A stretch of DNA of 26,261 nucleotides, taken from positions 1 through 26,261 of IMG/VR virus record IMGVR_UViG_3300023235_000115; one strand, 5' to 3'. The position numbers were made by a program, and so were the translations under genes. Numbering within the stretch: position 1 is the first letter of the stretch; each line of letters begins with the position of its first letter. Source of the DNA: a virus. The notes beneath the pieces were generated by a model. It was not told where the DNA came from and searched no databases. It saw only the letters and a list, made by a program, of their open reading frames with translations. Positions 1 through 7,018 of the stretch are shown piece after piece.

Positions 1-2
1 TT

Positions 3-125
3 TGCACTATTTGCAAAGAAAGATTGCTAGGTAATGGAAGTAGGGTTTTACCTTATAGATGTAGTTGTGGAGAATGGAAAGTAGATATTAAAACAGGTGA
101 ATATAATTTAATTAATAATAAATAA
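3..125 (+). CDS. C-terminal end of a Cys-rich (zinc-ribbon-like) protein, 5' truncated
   Basis: An open frame runs from the left window edge to TAA at 123-125 and has no start inside the window, so about 40 C-terminal residues are visible. They hold a C-x2-C pair at the very start (CTIC) and a C-x-C pair about 20 residues later (CSC), followed by a short polar tail. This spacing suggests a small zinc ribbon, but four Cys alone do not prove metal binding. It is oriented with the genes that follow and sits 12 bp before the next start. The full gene must be read further left before a role can be given. Confidence 0.45.
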   Translation, partial: CTICKERLLGNGSRVLPYRCSCGEWKVDIKTGEYNLINNK

Positions 126-137
126 ACCTATAGATAT

Positions 138-410
138 ATGGAAAAAAAATTAGAAAGAATGGAAGAATTTAAAAGAGAAAATAACGGACATACACCAGAA
201 ACTAATATTTTGTGGCAACTAAAAGAGAAAATAAACGAGGTTATTGATTTTATAAATGATAATAAAGAGAACGAAACTAAAGTTGAGGAGATAAGGGGAG
301 AGATAATGGAAAAACAAAACTTAGTAGAAAAAGGAACAGAGTTTAATGATGGAGTTGAAGCTGGATATAGATATATTCTAAACCTAAAATCATTAAAAAC
401 TAAACAATAA
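138..410 (+). CDS. Small charged coiled-coil protein, unknown function
   Basis: This 90-residue protein is strongly charged and rich in Glu and Lys. Residues 1-60 have the heptad-like hydrophobic spacing of a helical or coiled-coil protein, and there are no Cys, no membrane segment and no enzyme motif. The tail (about 65-90) is less charged and contains a Gly-Tyr-Arg-Tyr stretch. There is no Shine-Dalgarno sequence; the start follows an A/T-rich stretch ending in gatat. It ends 6 bp before the next gene and is probably co-transcribed with it. Small helical proteins of this kind are common in phage early regions. I do not recognise a family. Confidence 0.6.
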   Translation: MEKKLERMEEFKRENNGHTPETNILWQLKEKINEVIDFINDNKENETKVEEIRGEIMEKQNLVEKGTEFNDGVEAGYRYILNLKSLKTKQ

Positions 411-416
411 ATAACT

Positions 417-899
417 ATGGTAGAAATAAGAACTGACTGTAAAGTATGTGGTGGAGATCTTCCGAACTCACGGTTCCGGACATTCTGTAGTGCTACATGT
501 AGACAGAAATTTTATAATAAAAAATATGCCAAGAGAATGGCTGACTGGCAGAGAATTAGAAACGATAAAATTGCAATGATACCAAGTGCTGATAAGGTTC
601 AATGTTTAATTTGTGGTAAGTGGTATGTTCAAGTATGTTCGCATGTTTATTATAAGCACGGTTTGACTGGTAGAGAGTACCGAGAAAAGTTCTGGCTTGA
701 TGTAAAGAAAGGTGTTATTCCAAAATGGTATAGAAAAGATAAAGGAGATACAGCTATTAAGAATGATACCTACAAGAACCTAGAAGCAGGGGCAAAATTC
801 CGTTTTAAGAAGGGAAGTAAGAGAGCCGGTAACTATAAGAGGTCTAAACAGACTATAGAACGATTAAAAACACAGGGAAAAAAGTTATCAACATATTAA
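417..899 (+). CDS. Two-zinc-finger protein with MucR/Ros-like finger
   Basis: The 160-residue product has two separate Cys/His clusters. The first is C8-x2-C11 with C24-x3-C28, a treble-clef-like small zinc finger common at the N-terminus of phage proteins. The second is C63-x2-C66 with H76 and H81, followed by G-L-T-x2-E-Y-R. That combination resembles the MucR/Ros zinc-finger family, whose members bind DNA and regulate transcription. The C-terminus (105-160) is Lys/Arg-rich and could contact nucleic acid. The gene lies directly upstream of the promoter and DnaA-box region at 885-951, and one DnaA-like 9-mer falls inside its last codons. A regulatory role at that site is an inference. A nuclease accessory role is the main alternative. 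Confidence 0.65.
   Translation: MVEIRTDCKVCGGDLPNSRFRTFCSATCRQKFYNKKYAKRMADWQRIRNDKIAMIPSADKVQCLICGKWYVQVCSHVYYKHGLTGREYREKFWLDVKKGVIPKWYRKDKGDTAIKNDTYKNLEAGAKFRFKKGSKRAGNYKRSKQTIERLKTQGKKLSTY
885..893 (+). promoter_or_regulatory. DnaA-box-like 9-mer (TTATCAACA)
   Basis: TTATCAACA differs by one base from the DnaA box consensus TTATCCACA. It lies in the last codons of the zinc-finger gene, in the same orientation as the perfect box that begins 19 bp downstream. Alone it would be unremarkable in AT-rich DNA; the pairing makes it worth recording. Confidence 0.4.
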
Positions 900-903
900 C
901 AGT

Positions 904-912
904 TTATCCACA
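904..912 (+). promoter_or_regulatory. Perfect DnaA box (TTATCCACA)
   Basis: An exact match to the bacterial DnaA box, followed by GG as in many strong boxes. It sits 10 bp upstream of the -35 hexamer of the promoter at 923-951, in front of the single-strand-binding and primase genes. It could mark a replication origin or let DnaA regulate the promoter. A matching box stands in front of the second early promoter (6595-6603). Confidence 0.55.
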
Positions 913-922
913 GGTTGAATAG

Positions 923-951
923 TTGCAATGTCACTGTCGATTTAGTATAAT
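923..951 (+). promoter_or_regulatory. Sigma70-type promoter P1 (TTGCAA-17-TATAAT)
   Basis: The -35 hexamer TTGCAA is at 923-928 and a consensus -10 TATAAT is at 946-951, with an ideal 17-bp spacer. The predicted start is near 958, giving a leader of about 64 nt before the gene at 1022. The -10 overlaps a perfect 12-bp palindrome, ATCTATATAGAT (950-961), which covers the predicted start point and could be an operator. The spacer carries TGTC twice (929-932, 935-938). Confidence 0.75.
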
Positions 952-992
952 CTATATAGATTAAGTTTCTCCTAGTCCGAGAACAAAATCTG

Positions 993-1008
993 ACCGGAAT
1001 TATCCGGT
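993..1008 (+). promoter_or_regulatory. Leader hairpin upstream of the SSB-like gene
   Basis: ACCGGA and TCCGGT flank an ATTA loop, forming a GC-rich 6-bp hairpin in the predicted leader of P1, 13 bp before the ATG at 1022. No U-run follows, so it is not an intrinsic terminator. It may stabilise the mRNA or influence start access. Confidence 0.4.
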
Positions 1009-1021
1009 TACAAATTAAAAA

Positions 1022-1672
1022 ATGGTGGTAATCCACTACAAAATTATGGGTTTAGAACAAAGAACAGGAGGTAATTTTATTACTATTTTAGGTGGCAAAT
1101 TTTGTCAAAGAGTTCCTGAAGGAACAGAAGGTGCTATTACAAGAGTAAACAAAATCGGTAACACTGTTAACGAAAAGTTTTACGATAGCTTCACAGGGAA
1201 GTTGGAGAGCATTCAAGTTAAAGACGGGAACTATGGGAAGACTTGGAACTTTGGTTTCAGAGACAATGAAGAATTATATACATTGCAGTTATCTTACAGC
1301 AATAGTTTTTCAACAGCATTTCTAAAAATGTTACCCAACATAGATCTATCACAAGAAATGAAAGTATCTCCGAGTATGAAAGAAGTTGACGGTAAAAATA
1401 AGAGTTCACTATTCGTTAACCAAAATGGAGTAGCATTGAAGCATGCTTACACAAGAGACAATCCTAATGGAATGCCGGACATGGAACAAGTAACTGTTAA
1501 AGGGGAATTAGTTTGGGACGATACTAAGAGAATGGAATTCCTACACAATATGGTAAATACTCTTATTCTTCCTAAGTTGGAAGCTGTACCTCAAAGTGCA
1601 ACAGGAGAGGCAGTTGCTCCAGTAGAAGCAAAACCTGCAGATGATATAAATCCTGACGAAATTGCTTTTTAG
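1022..1672 (+). CDS. Probable single-stranded DNA-binding protein
   Basis: The 216-residue protein has a soluble beta-rich body (about 10-180) and a low-complexity Ala/Pro/Val linker. It ends in a short acidic tail, DDINPDEIAF, an acidic-plus-terminal-Phe ending typical of SSB proteins that recruit replication partners. It is the first gene behind promoter P1 and is followed in the same direction by the primase-helicase, which fits a replication role. No catalytic motif is visible. An alternative start at codon 9 (position 1046) is preceded by aaaatt, the favoured context in this genome, so the protein may be 208 residues. The SSB call rests on the tail, size and context; a fold comparison would settle it. 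Confidence 0.6.
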   Translation: MVVIHYKIMGLEQRTGGNFITILGGKFCQRVPEGTEGAITRVNKIGNTVNEKFYDSFTGKLESIQVKDGNYGKTWNFGFRDNEELYTLQLSYSNSFSTAFLKMLPNIDLSQEMKVSPSMKEVDGKNKSSLFVNQNGVALKHAYTRDNPNGMPDMEQVTVKGELVWDDTKRMEFLHNMVNTLILPKLEAVPQSATGEAVAPVEAKPADDINPDEIAF

Positions 1673-1692
1673 TAACTAATAAATAATAGACT

Positions 1693-2247
1693 ATGTTCAC
1701 CAATAATTGGTTCGAGGTTACTGGTAAAGCTAACTTCGAGAAGTATGTTTTACCGATAAAAGATGATGAGGGAGACCTTAGATTTTTAGAGATTGGTTGC
1801 TATGAAGGACAGGCTTCGGTTTGGATGTTAGAGAACTCCGAAGCTCACCTAACGGTAATTGATACTTTTGAGGGGGGGCAAGATCTTCCTGATGAAGTAA
1901 ATCTATTGGATAGGTTTAATCAGAATACACTAGAATATAAAGAAAGAATAGCTATTATTCAAGGGAAGTCGCAAGAACAATTAAAAAATTTATCTATTTT
2001 TGAAAATTGTATTAGCTTCATCTACATTGACGGTTCACATTTAGCCAGCGATGTCCTCGAAGACGCAGTGCTTGCATTTCCGCTTCTAAAGAAAGGTGGA
2101 ATAATGATCTTTGACGACTACACTTGGGGTCAAGGAATAGATCCATTATACATACCAAAAACAGGGATTGATAGTTTCGTTCATGTTTATGGAAATCAAC
2201 TCGAAGTTCTTGAGAGAAACTCACAACTTATCTTGAGAAAAAAGTAG
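1693..2247 (+). CDS. Class I SAM-dependent methyltransferase (Methyltransf_24-like)
   Basis: The 184-residue protein shows the Rossmann methyltransferase signature. Motif I is FLEIGCYEG (31-39), the acidic residue after strand 2 is D57, and a FIYIDGSH block (109-116) is followed by GGIMIFDDYTW (135-145). The IDGSH plus FDDY pair is typical of the Methyltransf_24 group. Members of that group act on small molecules or sugars more often than on DNA, and no DNA-methylase motif (DPPY or PC) is present. The substrate is unknown. It lies between the SSB-like gene and an HNH gene in the replication module, with an AATAAATAATA stretch before its ATG. A role in modifying nucleotides or surface sugars is possible but not shown. 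Confidence 0.75.
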   Translation: MFTNNWFEVTGKANFEKYVLPIKDDEGDLRFLEIGCYEGQASVWMLENSEAHLTVIDTFEGGQDLPDEVNLLDRFNQNTLEYKERIAIIQGKSQEQLKNLSIFENCISFIYIDGSHLASDVLEDAVLAFPLLKKGGIMIFDDYTWGQGIDPLYIPKTGIDSFVHVYGNQLEVLERNSQLILRKK

Positions 2248-2286
2248 AATAAAAAAAGCAACGCAAAATGCAAAAGAGCCAAAAAT

Positions 2287-2934
2287 ATGCAAAATACACC
2301 TACACAAAAGAATACTCGCAACCAAAATACCCTTAACAGGTTTAAAGTGAATTGCATCACTGGCTCTCCTGTTAAGGGTATTTTGAGTGTGAGTAAGAGA
2401 AAACAGAAAGAAAAAATATCAAATCAAAAAAAACAGTATTATATTCTTAATAAAGAAAAAATAAAAAACACAAGAAAAAAATATAGGTTAAAAAACATAG
2501 AGAAAATAAGAGAGCAAGAAAAAAGATATAAAACTAATTTATCTCCAGAAATAAAAAAAGAAAGAAATAGGATAACTTATCAGCGAAGATTGTTGAAATA
2601 TCCTCTTAAAATAAAAATAAACAAACCAAAGAAGAAGAAGTTTAAATCAGAAAAAACTCTTTTCAAAACAAGAATACGAAAACTTAATATAGATACTTCA
2701 TTTACTTTAGAAAAATACAAAGAACTTCTTAGTGTTCAAAAAGAACTATGTGCTATTTGCAATAAGAAAGACAAAGGAAGAGTTCTCGCAATAGATCATT
2801 GTCATAAAACAAGGGTTGTTAGGGGATTATTGTGTCAAAAATGCAATAGAAGTTTAGGAGGGTTTGGTGATAATCCTGAATTAGTTTTAAAAGCATATAA
2901 TTACTTGATAAAAATTAAATATGGAAAAAAATAA
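2287..2934 (+). CDS. Endonuclease VII-type HNH homing endonuclease
   Basis: The C-terminal part carries a recombination endonuclease VII-like zinc/HNH core: C155-x2-C158, then D170-H171-x-H173, then C183-x2-C186-N187. The N-terminal two thirds (about 38-120) is Lys-rich with repeated N-K-E-K-I-K style units, seen in many phage endonucleases of this family, probably for DNA binding. Such genes usually spread as homing endonucleases. It is more A-rich than its neighbours, sits between the methyltransferase and primase genes, and overlaps the primase start by 14 bp. Codons 9-37 coincide with a large inverted repeat (2313-2395), so the first 35 or so residues may be leader sequence and the true start is uncertain. 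No other Met codon is available until the HNH core. Confidence 0.75.
   Translation: MQNTPTQKNTRNQNTLNRFKVNCITGSPVKGILSVSKRKQKEKISNQKKQYYILNKEKIKNTRKKYRLKNIEKIREQEKRYKTNLSPEIKKERNRITYQRRLLKYPLKIKINKPKKKKFKSEKTLFKTRIRKLNIDTSFTLEKYKELLSVQKELCAICNKKDKGRVLAIDHCHKTRVVRGLLCQKCNRSLGGFGDNPELVLKAYNYLIKIKYGKK
2313..2395 (+). repeat. Long inverted repeat (18-bp perfect arms) at start of the HNH gene
   Basis: The arms CAAAATACCCTTAACAGG (2323-2340) and its exact complement (2368-2385) can form an 18-bp stem. Two mismatches further out, 2313-2320 pairs with 2388-2395 (seven Watson-Crick pairs and one G-U). Inside the 27-nt loop, AGTGA (2346-2350) and TCACT (2357-2361) form a further stem. No U-run follows. 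The hairpin covers the first codons of the HNH reading frame. Confidence 0.8.
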
Positions 2935-5317
2935 AGACATCTTCTTAACATTTTTTCCGGACCATGTATTCAGATATATAGACCCTACAAATGGCAGGCA
3001 ACCAGTATCATGTGCTGAGAGAAATCAAAAACTCAATATCAATGGATATGAGAGCTATTTTACTGTAAATGGTTTCAAGGATTTTGATAAATCACCTGTA
3101 GCTAAAAAAGATAACTGTACTTCACTCAATGCTTTCTTTGTAGATATAGATGATAGAAAAGATTTAGAAGAATTAGAGAAAATAAAAGGACTACTTGATC
3201 CAACCTTTATTATAGAGACCAAGAGAGGTTATCATGTTTACTGGTGTTTAGATGAGGTTATATATAAAGAGGAAGTTACAGCAGAGGAATGGGAGACAGT
3301 AGTTACTAATTGGGAAAAGATAGAACAGAGTATTGTAATAGCTTTGGATGCTGATCCTGCAGTAAAAGATATAACTCGTATACTAAGAGTACCTGATACT
3401 TTCTACTGGAAGAAAACCGGCAACCAATATAAAACAGGAACTGAGGGTGTATTTAAAATCAAAGGTATATATAAAAAAGTAGCTAACAGTTACTCAATGG
3501 ATGAAGTAGAAAAAGTCTTTCCAACAGTTGAGAAGGCACTTACCTTCGATAAAAAACCAACAAGTGATAAAGCGAAAGAACGGTCACAGGCTGAGAAGAA
3601 AATTTTCTTCGAGAATGTAGACAAAGAATTTCCAATGGAAGACAGGGATAGTTTTAAGATGTTGATTTCTGGTCACCCTGAGAGTTTACCTGATACTAAC
3701 AACCGTAATAATGCACTTCTTGTAACAGCTTCTCTAATGCGACAGGCAGGGTGGGATAAGGAAAGGGCTTTGGAACAGATTAGTAAGGTAGGGTGGCATG
3801 GGATAGAGAAAGAGAATGGTGGTATGCAGGAGATTATGAATACTATCAATAGTGCCTTTGGGAGTGGATATACTTTTTCACATAAGAACGAAATCATTGC
3901 TCACAATGTAACTCCGGAAGAAGACCAGAGGTTACAAATGGCTTACTCGGTGGTAGTTAAAAAGAATAAAGAAAAAGATAAACTTCGATTCTCAAACTAT
4001 GAAAGAGAAATTGTAGCTAAGTACCCTCACCTAAAGAAAAATGAAGTTGGAGTTATATTTAATTATAAAGAAGGTGTTTACAAAATGATGTCAGACCTAG
4101 AAATGGAAGATATAATTTTCAGAAGTTTGGATGACGATCAGTTAGTAAACTATAGGACAGTTGGAAATGTTAAAAATAAGATTGCTTGTCTTTTATCAAT
4201 CATTCCTAGCTTTGTTCTAACCAATGACGGGGGTTATATAATCAATGTAAAGAATGGTCTACTGGATATTTACACCAAAGAACTAAGGGACCATACTCCT
4301 GATTTTGTGTCCTTAATACAGTATCCAGTTGTCTATGACCCTGAAGCAAAGTGTCCTTTATGGGAGAAGTGTGTATCAGAGTGGATGTCCGGAGACGAGC
4401 AGGTAGAGAAAACAAAACTGATACAGGAATTTTCAGGTTACTGCCTATCTTCTTCAATGTTATACGACAAAGCTCTGTTCTTAGTAGGAGACGGAGGTAA
4501 CGGAAAGTCAACCTTTATAGATACAATTACTATGGTAGTTGGGAAAGAAGCCACATCTCATATTGACCTTGAAGCTTTATACGGGCAATTTGGAATGGCA
4601 GGATTGATAGGTAAGAGATTGAATATCATTGAAGAAGTTTCAGGGAATTACTATCAGAGTAATAAACTAAAGAAACTAATTTCTGGAGAAAAAGTTACCA
4701 TTGACATTAAATATAAAGATCAGTTTACTTTCAGACCTCAAGCTAAGTTTGTGTTCTCAGTTAACTTACTTCCAAGAGTAGACGATGTTTCAACAGCCAC
4801 GGAGAGAAGAATTTGTGCTGTCCAGTTTATAAATAACTACAGAGATAATCCAAACTACGAATTAAGGTCTAGGATAGGACTATTGTCTAAGGAACTTCCC
4901 GGTATATTGAACTGGATGATTAAGGGAGCAAATGATTTAGCTGACAATAAGAAGTTTATTATAACTAAAGAGCAAACTCACATGTTGGACGAGTACCGAG
5001 AAGAAAATTCTTCAGTTGAAGGTTTCTTATCAGAGTGTATTAGAATTACACCGGATAAATCAAAATGTATTACAACTCCAGATTTGTATACTGAATATAA
5101 AGAATGGAATAAATCTGACGGTGGGAGAAAGAGTAAATCTAATATGACTTTCACAAAAGAAGTAAAAGCTTACGGTAAAAAAGGTAACAGATTTTCTTTT
5201 ACACCGAGAGAACATTCTGGAACAGAGTCACAATTTGTAGGGATAGAATTTACACCTCAGTGGATAAAGATTAGCGATCCAATGAATACATCAGGATTAC
5301 ACAATAATTATAGTTAA
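2921..5317 (+). CDS. Primase-helicase: AEP-type primase fused to SF3 (D5-like) helicase
   Basis: This 798-residue protein combines two replication activities. The N-terminus has archaeo-eukaryotic primase motifs: FFVDIDD (72-78, metal ligands D75 and D77), TKRGYHVYW with H105 (100-108), and DADPAVKDITRILR (143-156). A primase C-terminal helical segment follows at about 250-330. From about 440 there is a D5_N-like region, then an SF3 helicase. Its Walker A is GDGGNGKST (about 523-531), Walker B is LNIIEE and sensor motif C is FVFSVNLLP. The family primes and unwinds DNA at phage origins. It begins inside the HNH gene and ends 1 bp before the SF2 helicase, suggesting one transcript from P1. The length is normal for the family and all core motifs are intact. 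Confidence 0.9.
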   Translation: MEKNKDIFLTFFPDHVFRYIDPTNGRQPVSCAERNQKLNINGYESYFTVNGFKDFDKSPVAKKDNCTSLNAFFVDIDDRKDLEELEKIKGLLDPTFIIETKRGYHVYWCLDEVIYKEEVTAEEWETVVTNWEKIEQSIVIALDADPAVKDITRILRVPDTFYWKKTGNQYKTGTEGVFKIKGIYKKVANSYSMDEVEKVFPTVEKALTFDKKPTSDKAKERSQAEKKIFFENVDKEFPMEDRDSFKMLISGHPESLPDTNNRNNALLVTASLMRQAGWDKERALEQISKVGWHGIEKENGGMQEIMNTINSAFGSGYTFSHKNEIIAHNVTPEEDQRLQMAYSVVVKKNKEKDKLRFSNYEREIVAKYPHLKKNEVGVIFNYKEGVYKMMSDLEMEDIIFRSLDDDQLVNYRTVGNVKNKIACLLSIIPSFVLTNDGGYIINVKNGLLDIYTKELRDHTPDFVSLIQYPVVYDPEAKCPLWEKCVSEWMSGDEQVEKTKLIQEFSGYCLSSSMLYDKALFLVGDGGNGKSTFIDTITMVVGKEATSHIDLEALYGQFGMAGLIGKRLNIIEEVSGNYYQSNKLKKLISGEKVTIDIKYKDQFTFRPQAKFVFSVNLLPRVDDVSTATERRICAVQFINNYRDNPNYELRSRIGLLSKELPGILNWMIKGANDLADNKKFIITKEQTHMLDEYREENSSVEGFLSECIRITPDKSKCITTPDLYTEYKEWNKSDGGRKSKSNMTFTKEVKAYGKKGNRFSFTPREHSGTESQFVGIEFTPQWIKISDPMNTSGLHNNYS

Positions 5318-5318
5318 T

Positions 5319-6593
5319 ATGATACTACCATTATATGAACATCAAAAAAAAATAATATCTGAAGACAAACATAAGTGCGGATTGTTTTTAGGTACGGGAG
5401 CTTCGAAGACTCGAACAGCTTTGGAAATGGCGGAAGGTGATGTTCTAGTTATTTGCCCGAAACAGCAAAGGGAAGATAAAACATGGCAGAACGAGAATGA
5501 AAAGTGGGGAACTAAAAAAGGGATAATGGTAATCAGTAAAGAAGATCTCCGAAGAGATTGGGATATTCTACCGGAATACGATACTGTAATTATAGACGAG
5601 TGTCACAACAATCTCGGAGTTATGCCTTCTTTTATTCAAAGAAATAAAAAACAAATACCTAAGACTTCTCAGATCTTCGAAGCTACTAAAAACTTCTTAG
5701 CAAAACATCCACCAAAGAGATTGTATTTACTTTCAGCTACTCCGGTCCCAAAGCCAATGGCGATGTGGGCGATAGGAAAATTGTTCGGGCAAGAGTGGGA
5801 CTTCCGACAATTCCGGGACATCTACTATACAGAAATTCGAATGGGAATAAGAAGAATTTGGATCGCAAAAAAAACAGATGAAGTTAAACAGAGATTGGCT
5901 AATTTGGTTCAACAATTCGGATATACAGGTGGGTTAAATGACTTCTTTGATGTACCGGACCAAACCCATAAAACCGTTGAAATTGAGCTTACAGGTGAGC
6001 AAAAGAATGCAGTAGCCGAGCTATCATTTGCAGAAGCAGACCCTCTGGTAAGGAGAGCAAGGCTCCGTACGATAGAGAATGGGGTACTATATGGCAAGAA
6101 AATAGAGAATGTATACGAAAAGACTGATTTAATGACCAATGAGACTAAAATATTCAAGTCTAAGAAAATTGACTATATAAAAGATAGGGCTTTAGAGTTT
6201 CCGAAATTACTGATATTCGCTAATTACACAGCTCAGATAAATGAGATTGCCGAGCAGTTGAGGAAAGAGGGCTACAATGTTTCAACACTAACCGGACAGA
6301 CTAAAGATCGAACCTTTATAAAAACAGTAAATGAAAGTCCAGAGCCACATATTATAATTGCACAAAGTTCGATTTCTTCTGGATATGAATTACCGACCTT
6401 CCCTTGTGTGATTTATGCTAGTAAGTCACGGAGATATGTGGACTACTCCCAATCTTTGGGAAGAGTATTGAGGGCGAATGCTCTTAAGAAAAATCTATAC
6501 ATCCATTTGGTCGTAAAAGGATGTGATTTGGATTGTCACAATACAATAATGTCCGGGCAGGATTTTCAGGAAAAATTAACATTAAATATATAG
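5319..6593 (+). CDS. SF2 DNA helicase (DEAD/SNF2-like)
   Basis: The 424-residue protein has the ordered motifs of superfamily 2 helicases. Motif I is GTGASKT (25-31), motif II is DECH (93-96), motif III is LSATP (138-142) and motif VI is QSLGRVLR (378-385). The second RecA-like domain contains LLIFANYTAQINEIAEQL and an ISSGYELP segment typical of motifs IV and V. Such phage helicases usually take part in recombination-dependent replication or fork remodelling. The Walker A carries Ala-Ser where many helicases have x-G (GxGxGKT), a common phage variant that keeps the key Lys and Thr. It starts one base after the primase-helicase stop and ends just before the second DnaA-box/promoter unit. Confidence 0.88.
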   Translation: MILPLYEHQKKIISEDKHKCGLFLGTGASKTRTALEMAEGDVLVICPKQQREDKTWQNENEKWGTKKGIMVISKEDLRRDWDILPEYDTVIIDECHNNLGVMPSFIQRNKKQIPKTSQIFEATKNFLAKHPPKRLYLLSATPVPKPMAMWAIGKLFGQEWDFRQFRDIYYTEIRMGIRRIWIAKKTDEVKQRLANLVQQFGYTGGLNDFFDVPDQTHKTVEIELTGEQKNAVAELSFAEADPLVRRARLRTIENGVLYGKKIENVYEKTDLMTNETKIFKSKKIDYIKDRALEFPKLLIFANYTAQINEIAEQLRKEGYNVSTLTGQTKDRTFIKTVNESPEPHIIIAQSSISSGYELPTFPCVIYASKSRRYVDYSQSLGRVLRANALKKNLYIHLVVKGCDLDCHNTIMSGQDFQEKLTLNI

Positions 6594-6594
6594 C

Positions 6595-6603
6595 TGTGGA
6601 TAA
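6595..6603 (-). promoter_or_regulatory. Perfect DnaA box, reverse orientation (TGTGGATAA)
   Basis: TGTGGATAA is the exact complement of TTATCCACA. It begins 2 bp after the SF2 helicase stop codon and ends 6 bp before the -35 of promoter P2. With flanking bases it reads GTTATCCACAG on the minus strand, a strong-box context. This is the second early promoter in the window with a perfect box immediately upstream. Confidence 0.55.
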
Positions 6604-6609
6604 CTTAAC

Positions 6610-6638
6610 TTGCTGTCGGCACCGACATAGTATATAAT
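6610..6638 (+). promoter_or_regulatory. Sigma70-type promoter P2 (TTGCTG-17-TATAAT)
   Basis: The -35 TTGCTG (6610-6615) and consensus -10 TATAAT (6633-6638) are 17 bp apart. The predicted start is at 6645-6646, at the ATG of the next gene, so the transcript should be essentially leaderless. An inverted repeat, TGTCGG-CA-CCGACA (6614-6627), overlaps the -35 and spacer and is a good operator candidate. Confidence 0.75.
6614..6627. promoter_or_regulatory. Operator-like palindrome in P2
   Basis: TGTCGG and CCGACA are perfect inverted repeats separated by two bases. It is GC-rich against an AT-rich background and lies between the -35 and -10 elements, where a bound repressor would block polymerase. 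It could also form a 5-bp hairpin, but no U-run follows, so it does not look like a terminator. Confidence 0.5.
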
Positions 6639-6645
6639 AAATAAT

Positions 6646-7017
6646 ATGAAAAGAGAACAAAAATGGAACACAATTCTAAATCAGTATTTCCGGGAGAAAG
6701 AATTTTACTGTTACTATGAACTAAAACAAACTGATAAAGAAACCTTCCCATTCAGTAAGATAGAAAAGGTCCAGTGGGACGGACTGCAAGCTACAGAAAA
6801 AAATGGATTAGTTTGGAAATGGTCAGACGAAATTAGTAGACCAAAACCGTGTGACGGGGCAAGTATACCCCCACTACCTTCTTATCTTATTATAAAATTC
6901 AAGAAAGAATTTTGCTTAATAAGATTCAAGGAGATAGTTGAGTTAAGAGACAAGGGAGTAATCTCAATCAATAGGTCGATGGCTGAGAAATTATCAGAAA
7001 AAATAATAAAAATATAA
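6646..7017 (+). CDS. PD-(D/E)XK protein, RecU/Holliday-junction-resolvase-like
   Basis: The 123-residue protein contains Y-E-L-K-Q-T (24-29), giving an E-x-K pair (E25, K27). It is followed by F-P-F (34-36), a Gln-containing helix around 43-48 and a late hydrophobic strand (YLIIKF...FCLIRF, about 80-97). This order resembles short phage relatives of RecU-type resolvases, which cut Holliday junctions. The upstream Asp of the usual active site is not obvious, so activity is uncertain. It is the first gene behind P2, with no leader. Its position after the helicase and before the RecB-like nuclease suits a role in recombination. A non-catalytic relative is the main alternative. Confidence 0.5.
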   Translation: MKREQKWNTILNQYFREKEFYCYYELKQTDKETFPFSKIEKVQWDGLQATEKNGLVWKWSDEISRPKPCDGASIPPLPSYLIIKFKKEFCLIRFKEIVELRDKGVISINRSMAEKLSEKIIKI

Positions 7018-7018
7018 A

